Source: Anaerolineae bacterium (GTDB lineage: Bacteria; Chloroflexota; Anaerolineae; B4-G1; SLSP01). Taken from it: a DNA stretch of 10,938 bases. The stretch is from contig JAFGNI010000571.1 in assembly GCA_016927095.1 (NCBI GenBank), positions 1 through 10,938 of the forward strand. The letters are read 5' to 3'. Position 1 is the first letter of the stretch, and the number at the start of each line of letters is the position of its first letter. The translations under genes and the position numbers were made by a program. The notes below the pieces were generated by a model. The model ran no database searches and had not been told where the DNA came from. It was given only the letters and a program-made list of their open reading frames with translations. This document shows positions 6,941-10,938 of this stretch, piece by piece.

Positions 6941-9127
6941 ATGGACACTTGGCAGATTGTGGAGACCACGTTCGACCCTCAGCAGCGTGCCTACAAGGAG
7001 GCGGTGTTCACCATCGGCAACGGGTACCTGGGCACACGAGGCGCTTTCGAGGAAGGTTACGACCGGGATCAGCCTGTGACGCTGGTGCACGGGGTCTTCG
7101 ATGATGTGCCCATCGTGCACACCGAGCTGGCGAACGCGCCGAGCTGGACCGGCCTTTCGCTGAGGATCGGCGACGATTGGTTTCGCATGGACCGTGGGAC
7201 CGTGCTCAGTTACGAGCGCAGGCTGGATCTGAAGACGGGCACGCTGAAGCGCGATGTCCGTTGGCGGGCGCCAGGCGGGCGCGTGGTGTCACTCAGCTTC
7301 GAGCGCTTTGCGTCGATGGCCGACCCGCATGTGATGGTGGTCCGGTGCCATGTGAGGTCAGAGACCTTCTCCGGGCAGGTCGAGGTCCGTGCCGGTGTTG
7401 ATGGCATTGTCGATAACGAGGGCCATCGCCACTGGGGTCTACAGAGCCAAGGACAGGTGGGGGATCGCGCGGTGATGCTGGCTGTGGAGACGCGGGAGAG
7501 CGGCATTGTCCTTGCCGAGGCTGCGCACCTGACGCTCTCAGCCGCGGGGGCTGTGGCCTACGAGGTGCGCGACTGCCCGTGGTCGCCTCACGTGCTCGCC
7601 CGTTGCCGTCTGCGACCTGGCGGTGAGGTGACCATCGACAAGATTGTGACAGTCTACACGTCCCGCGACGTTGTGGAGCCGGCCCGCGTGGCGGTCGATA
7701 CGCTGCTTCAAGCTGTGTCGCGAACGGTGCCGGCCTTGCGGAGGGTGCACGAGCAAGCGTGGGCTGCGCTCTGGCAGGCGAGCGATATTGAGATTGACGG
7801 CGACCCGTTCGCCGAACAGGCTGTGCGCTTCAGCCTGTACCAACTACTGATCGCGGCGCCGCAGGACGACGACCGCGTCAGTATCCCCGCGAAGACGCTC
7901 AGCGGGTATGGGTATCGCGGTCACGTCTTCTGGGATGTCGAGATCTTTATGCTGCCGTTCTTCATCTACACGCAGCCTGCGCGGGCCCGGGACATGCTGC
8001 TGTATAGGTACCACACGCTGCCCGGCGCCCGGCGGAAGGCTGTCTCCCAGGGATACCGGGGCGCCATGTATGCTTGGGAGAGCGCCGCGACGGGCGATGA
8101 GACCACGCCGCGGTGGGTGCCGGTCTGGGTTGAAGAGCGCGGTGAAGATGAGTTGATCCGCATCTGGTGCGGCGATATCGAGCTGCATATCACAGCAGAC
8201 ATCGCCCACGCCGTGCACACGTACTGGCGGGTGACGGGCGATGACGCGTTTATGCGGGACTATGGTGCCGAGATCATACTGGAGACGGCCAGTTTCTGGG
8301 CCTCCCGCGCCGAGTGGAACGAGGCGCAGGGATGGTACGAGATCGCCGACGTGATCGGACCGGACGAGAATCACGACCATATCGACAACAGCGCCTTCAC
8401 GAACGAAATGGCCCGCTGGAACCTGCAGACCGCGATGGATGTGCTGGCATGGCTGCGTGTGAGCTATCCCTCGAAGGCCGCCGAGCTCGTCTCGCGCCTG
8501 GCGCTTACGTCCGAGTGGCTTCGGGCGTGGGAGGGCGTCATCGATGGTCTGAAGCGGATGTACGATCCCGAAACGAAGCTGATCGAGCAGTTTGACGGGT
8601 TCTACGATCTGGAAACCTTGGACTTCTCGGCGTACGAGCCTCGCCAGACATCGCTCCAAGCCATCCTGGGCATCGAGGAGACGCAGCAGGTACAGGTCTT
8701 GAAACAGCCTGATGTCCTTATGCTCCTCTATCTGCTCGGCGAGCGCTTCGATGAGGAGACGCTGGCAGCCAACTGGGCCTACTACACACCCCGCACCGAC
8801 CTGACCTACGGGTCGTCTCTGGGGCCGGCCATTCAGGCGGCCCTCGCAGCGAGGATGGGGGAGCTCGACCAAGCCTACCGGTACTTCCGCTTGGCGGCGC
8901 AGACGGACTTGGAGGATGCGCGCGGCAATACCGCCGACGGGCTGCATGGTGCAACGGCGGGCGGGCTGTGGCAGGCGGTGGTCTTCGGTTTCGCCGGTGT
9001 GCGTCTGACGGACGCGGGGTTCGAGGCCGAGCCACGTCTGCCGCCAACCTGGGGGCGCCTTGCTTTCAAGTTGCAGTACCACGGTAAGTGGAGGAAGTTT
9101 GAACTCAGCCAACCTCCATCCGATTGA
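6941..9127 (+). CDS. glycoside hydrolase family 65 disaccharide phosphorylase
   Basis: A 728-residue cytoplasmic enzyme expected to cleave an alpha-linked glucosyl disaccharide with phosphate, releasing beta-glucose 1-phosphate with inversion. An N-terminal beta-sandwich (about 1-270, including TIGNGYLGTRG near 24-34) leads through a linker into the (alpha/alpha)6 barrel (about 290-690) and a short C-terminal sheet. The general acid is probably Glu476 in VIGPDENHDHIDN. Lys588-Gln589 (VLKQPDV) matches the conserved sugar-binding pair, and Ser625-Ser626 (YGSSLGP) with HGATAGGLWQ (669-678) fits the phosphate site, favouring a phosphorylase over a hydrolase. There is no signal peptide. Whether the substrate is kojibiose, trehalose, maltose or nigerose cannot be decided. 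AGGAGG lies five bases before the ATG. No beta-phosphoglucomutase gene is in view. A sugar-sensing regulator and an importer lipoprotein lie downstream, suggesting one utilisation locus. Confidence 0.92.
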   Translation: MDTWQIVETTFDPQQRAYKEAVFTIGNGYLGTRGAFEEGYDRDQPVTLVHGVFDDVPIVHTELANAPSWTGLSLRIGDDWFRMDRGTVLSYERRLDLKTGTLKRDVRWRAPGGRVVSLSFERFASMADPHVMVVRCHVRSETFSGQVEVRAGVDGIVDNEGHRHWGLQSQGQVGDRAVMLAVETRESGIVLAEAAHLTLSAAGAVAYEVRDCPWSPHVLARCRLRPGGEVTIDKIVTVYTSRDVVEPARVAVDTLLQAVSRTVPALRRVHEQAWAALWQASDIEIDGDPFAEQAVRFSLYQLLIAAPQDDDRVSIPAKTLSGYGYRGHVFWDVEIFMLPFFIYTQPARARDMLLYRYHTLPGARRKAVSQGYRGAMYAWESAATGDETTPRWVPVWVEERGEDELIRIWCGDIELHITADIAHAVHTYWRVTGDDAFMRDYGAEIILETASFWASRAEWNEAQGWYEIADVIGPDENHDHIDNSAFTNEMARWNLQTAMDVLAWLRVSYPSKAAELVSRLALTSEWLRAWEGVIDGLKRMYDPETKLIEQFDGFYDLETLDFSAYEPRQTSLQAILGIEETQQVQVLKQPDVLMLLYLLGERFDEETLAANWAYYTPRTDLTYGSSLGPAIQAALAARMGELDQAYRYFRLAAQTDLEDARGNTADGLHGATAGGLWQAVVFGFAGVRLTDAGFEAEPRLPPTWGRLAFKLQYHGKWRKFELSQPPSD

Positions 9128-9168
9128 CCACGGGATGAGCTGAGCGCTTGCGCGTCTGATTCTGGGAC

Positions 9169-9196
9169 TTGACACTCGGGGTTGGTCAGCTATAAT
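9169..9196 (+). promoter_or_regulatory. near-perfect sigma70 promoter of the GntR-SBP regulator
   Basis: TTGACA (9169-9174), 16 bp, TATAAT (9191-9196): both hexamers match consensus exactly. Transcription should start near 9203, inside the palindrome that follows. It also shows that an in-frame TTG at 9182 cannot be the start codon, since it would lie within the promoter. Confidence 0.85.
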
Positions 9197-9214
9197 GTAA
9201 TAAGGATATTACAT
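9195..9214. promoter_or_regulatory. 20-bp palindromic operator over the -10/+1 of the regulator gene
   Basis: ATGTAATA (9195-9202), AGGA, TATTACAT (9207-9214): a perfect 8-bp inverted repeat that overlaps the last two bases of the -10 and the likely +1. Its outer TGTA/TACA halves carry the GT...AC framing typical of GntR-family operators, although the spacing is wider than the HutC consensus. Binding here would block initiation, so autorepression by the gene's own product is the likely role. It is not repeated upstream of the GH65 gene or the lipoprotein gene. Confidence 0.7.
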
Positions 9215-9229
9215 ACGAGAGAGCCCCTG

Positions 9230-10720
9230 ATGATCGATCGCGACTCGCCCATTCCACTCTACTACCAGCTCAAGCAGCACTTCAAGCGCCAGATCGAGCG
9301 CGGCGACTTATGCGCCGGCGATCGTCTGCCGACTGAGATGGAGCTGTGCGAGCTCTTCGAGATCAGCCGTGCCCCGGTCCGGCAAGCGCTCACGGAGATG
9401 GCCCGTGAGGGCCTCATCTACCGGAGAGCCGGGCAGGGCTCCTTTGTGGCGCCCGCCGTCGCAAGACAACTTGCCAAGAAGACCAAGCTGCGCGTGCTGG
9501 CGCACTTCGATGTGCGTTGGATGGGCTCCCTCGAACAGGCGGTACTCGATTGGAACGACCTTCATCCGCGGCGTGAAGTCGAGCTCGACGTGAAGATGTG
9601 CGGCAGACAGGACTTCCACCGGATGCTCCGCCGGTTAGCGATCCAGGGTGAGGCGCCGGACATTGCGCCGATGGACTACGTCTGGATCGCGCACTACGCC
9701 AGCGAGGGCTATATTGCGCCGCTCGACTCACTGGACTCAGCGTGGGACGCCGCCTTGCGGCGGGAGCTTGAGCCGCCTGTGTTGGCCAACAACCTTTTCG
9801 GCGATCGCCTCTACGGCGTCCCGGTACAGGCGGATGTGACCGGTTTCTGGTATCGCAAGGATTGGTTCGAGGCCGAGGGCTTGGCACCGCCTGACACGTG
9901 GGCGGAATGGCTAGTGCTGTTCGACAGGCTGATCTCCGATGATCTACGGGCTCGCTATGGATACCAGTATCCGTTGGTGTTGCCGGTGACGTCCGCGACG
10001 GGCGAGGCCACCACCAATCTGCTCATCGCCTTTATTTGGATGTCCGGTGGGAGCATCGTCAACGCGGACGGCGCGCTGACGCTCGATCAGGACGCCGACG
10101 CGATCTGCAACGCCATGCGGTTCCTTCAGAAGATCACCCTGGACCGCAGAGCTTACTTGCCTAGCAGTATGTACCGCACCAACTGGTGGGATCTGGCCCG
10201 CTACTTTGCCCTCGGGCAAGTGCCCATGGCACTGGGCGGCTCCTATGAGTGGCCGCGGATACGCGAGGAATCCCATTGGGATGATGAAGCCGACGCTGCC
10301 AGGGACCTGGGATTCAGGCTGATGCCGCGTCCCGCCGCAGATGTGCCGCTGGTCGGTTCTTTGGGCGGGACGAGCTGGGGCATTTTCCGGCAATCCTCAC
10401 GACAGGGGCTCTGTGCTGAGATCCTGCGGCTGATGACCACGAGTGAGGTCTCGACCGAGTTCTGCAAGGAGAACCTGCAGATCTCGCCCTATGTGTCGAC
10501 CAACCGCCATCTGGCGTCGGTCGAGCATCCTTGGCTTCACCAGATCGTGCCGCTACTCAAGTACGCGCGCCATCGTCCCCGTATTGCGGGCTACATCCAG
10601 TTGTCGAACCTACTCCAGGATATGTTTGAGCGCATCCTGTGGGAAGGTGAAGACCCGGCGGCTGTCGTTCGACAGACGTCACAAGTGCTTTCCATGGTCA
10701 GTCCGGAGAGTGCAGCCTAG
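9230..10720 (+). CDS. GntR winged-helix regulator fused to an ABC-type sugar solute-binding domain
   Basis: A 496-residue predicted one-component regulator. Residues 1-75 form a GntR-type winged helix: SPIPLYYQLK at the start, LPTEMELCELFEISRAPVRQ in the recognition region, and wing YRRAGQGSFVA. Residues about 86-480 form a complete family 1 extracellular solute-binding (MalE-like) fold, with typical LYGVPVQADVTGFWYRKDWF (194-213), PPDTWAEW and a late GGTSWGIF segment. There is no signal peptide, lipobox or membrane helix, so the binding domain sits in the cytoplasm and should sense an imported sugar. Usual GntR partners are FCD, UTRA, MocR-type, YtrA or, in AraR, a LacI-type domain; a family 1 SBP partner is uncommon. 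The ATG is chosen because the promoter and palindrome lie directly upstream, although its ribosome site (GAGAG) is weak. Neighbours are a GH65 phosphorylase and a probable importer lipoprotein, its likely targets along with itself. Confidence 0.93.
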   Translation: MIDRDSPIPLYYQLKQHFKRQIERGDLCAGDRLPTEMELCELFEISRAPVRQALTEMAREGLIYRRAGQGSFVAPAVARQLAKKTKLRVLAHFDVRWMGSLEQAVLDWNDLHPRREVELDVKMCGRQDFHRMLRRLAIQGEAPDIAPMDYVWIAHYASEGYIAPLDSLDSAWDAALRRELEPPVLANNLFGDRLYGVPVQADVTGFWYRKDWFEAEGLAPPDTWAEWLVLFDRLISDDLRARYGYQYPLVLPVTSATGEATTNLLIAFIWMSGGSIVNADGALTLDQDADAICNAMRFLQKITLDRRAYLPSSMYRTNWWDLARYFALGQVPMALGGSYEWPRIREESHWDDEADAARDLGFRLMPRPAADVPLVGSLGGTSWGIFRQSSRQGLCAEILRLMTTSEVSTEFCKENLQISPYVSTNRHLASVEHPWLHQIVPLLKYARHRPRIAGYIQLSNLLQDMFERILWEGEDPAAVVRQTSQVLSMVSPESAA

Positions 10721-10757
10721 TGCCGTGTGCCTAGGATCCTATGCGGGTCCAGGCGTA

Positions 10758-10771
10758 CTGAGTGTTCTCAG
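10758..10771 (+). other. small hairpin after the regulator gene
   Basis: CTGAG (10758-10762), TGTT, CTCAG (10767-10771). It lies 37 bp past the stop codon, with no T-tract after it. It is too short to call a terminator, so read-through from the regulator into the lipoprotein gene is possible. Confidence 0.25.
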
Positions 10772-10819
10772 GATCAGGAAGGAGGTGGGAAAGGTATAGA
10801 TAGACTAAGGATTTCCGAG

Positions 10820-10867
10820 ATGGGATTGGCAACAATCAACTCACTACCCCTAAGGAGGAGTATCTGA
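10820..10867 (+). CDS. possible 15-residue leader peptide overlapping the lipoprotein start
   Basis: ATG at 10820, preceded eight bases upstream by AAGGA, opens a 15-codon frame. It ends in TGA at 10865-10867 and shares its last base with the ATG of the next gene (TGATG). The frame also runs through that gene's Shine-Dalgarno site. Such overlap fits translational coupling, but a frame this short can occur by chance and its peptide (MGLATINSLPLRRSI) matches nothing recognised. Confidence 0.2.
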   Translation: MGLATINSLPLRRSI

Positions 10868-10938
10868 TGAAGAAGCGCGTGTTGTTACTACTGCTGTCGC
10901 TGTTGACGGTGGTCTCGCTCTTCGTGACAGCCTGTGGC
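10867..10938 (+). CDS. start of a lipoprotein, probably an ABC sugar-importer binding protein (cut by window end)
   Basis: Only the first 24 codons are present. They encode a classical lipoprotein signal peptide: a basic start (Lys2, Lys3, Arg4), a leucine-rich hydrophobic core, and the lipobox Val20-Thr21-Ala22-Cys23 followed by glycine. After signal peptidase II cleavage, Cys23 would be lipidated and anchor the protein to the outside of the cytoplasmic membrane. The Shine-Dalgarno is very strong, AAGGAGGAG at 10852-10860, six bases before the ATG. That it is a solute-binding protein is inferred from the signal type and from its place 146 bp after a sugar-sensing regulator in a phosphorylase locus; the visible residues alone only show a lipoprotein. 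Confidence 0.8.
   Translation, partial: MKKRVLLLLLSLLTVVSLFVTACG

Noticed and set aside
6454..7104. Several overlapping open frames of 70-140 residues in the 6.4-7.1 kb gap
   Set aside because: They overlap each other on both strands, cross the inverted-repeat element and promoters, lack convincing ribosome sites and resemble no family; chance frames in GC-rich DNA.
7844..9175. 443-residue open frame antisense to the GH65 gene
   Set aside because: It is the complement of a well-recognised GH65 reading frame in GC-rich DNA, resembles no family, and its codon pattern mirrors the sense gene.
9182..9229. Upstream TTG start adding 16 residues to the GntR-SBP regulator
   Set aside because: The added codons lie within the -10 hexamer and palindrome, so they would not be on the mRNA as coding sequence.

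Overview
The window is GC-rich bacterial DNA with no phage, insertion-sequence, tRNA or rRNA features. A bacterial-type pyruvate phosphate dikinase, a large zinc ribbon/cyclase/ATPase/TPR regulator and a sugar phosphorylase locus together would fit a Chloroflexota-like or similar environmental bacterium. That placement is inference from gene content only; no marker gene here settles it.

Layout. (1) 3-1799, plus strand: the C-terminal two thirds of ppdK, ending in a strong intrinsic terminator (1831-1860). (2) 1909-6347, minus strand, convergent with ppdK: a two-gene operon transcribed from a consensus-like promoter at about 6488-6515. Its first gene encodes a 144-residue stand-alone cyclic-nucleotide-binding protein. 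The second, 44 bp downstream, encodes a 1319-residue protein with two zinc ribbons, a class III nucleotidyl cyclase domain, a P-loop ATPase module and a long helical TPR-like tail. (3) 6348-6940: a 593-bp non-coding stretch holding that promoter and leader, a 184-bp element bounded by 16-bp inverted repeats, a second cluster of short repeats, and a probable promoter for the next gene. (4) 6941-10938, plus strand: a carbohydrate locus. It contains a GH65 disaccharide phosphorylase, then a regulator joining a GntR-type winged helix to a complete ABC-type sugar-binding domain, then the start of a lipoprotein that is probably the binding protein of an ABC importer.

How they may work together. The minus-strand pair looks like a signalling unit in which one protein could make or sense a cyclic nucleotide and the other bind it. 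However, the cyclase domain lacks the transition-state asparagine and the base-selecting lysine, so real cyclase activity is doubtful. In the plus-strand locus, the GntR-SBP chimera probably senses a cytoplasmic sugar with a domain borrowed from a transport binding protein. A 20-bp palindrome lies across the -10/+1 region of its own near-perfect promoter and is a natural autoregulatory operator. The downstream lipoprotein would deliver an oligosaccharide or disaccharide, and the GH65 enzyme would phosphorolyse it in the cytoplasm.

The most unusual items are the GntR-SBP fusion with its operator, the cyclic-nucleotide-binding/degenerate-cyclase operon, and the inverted-repeat element at 6548-6731.
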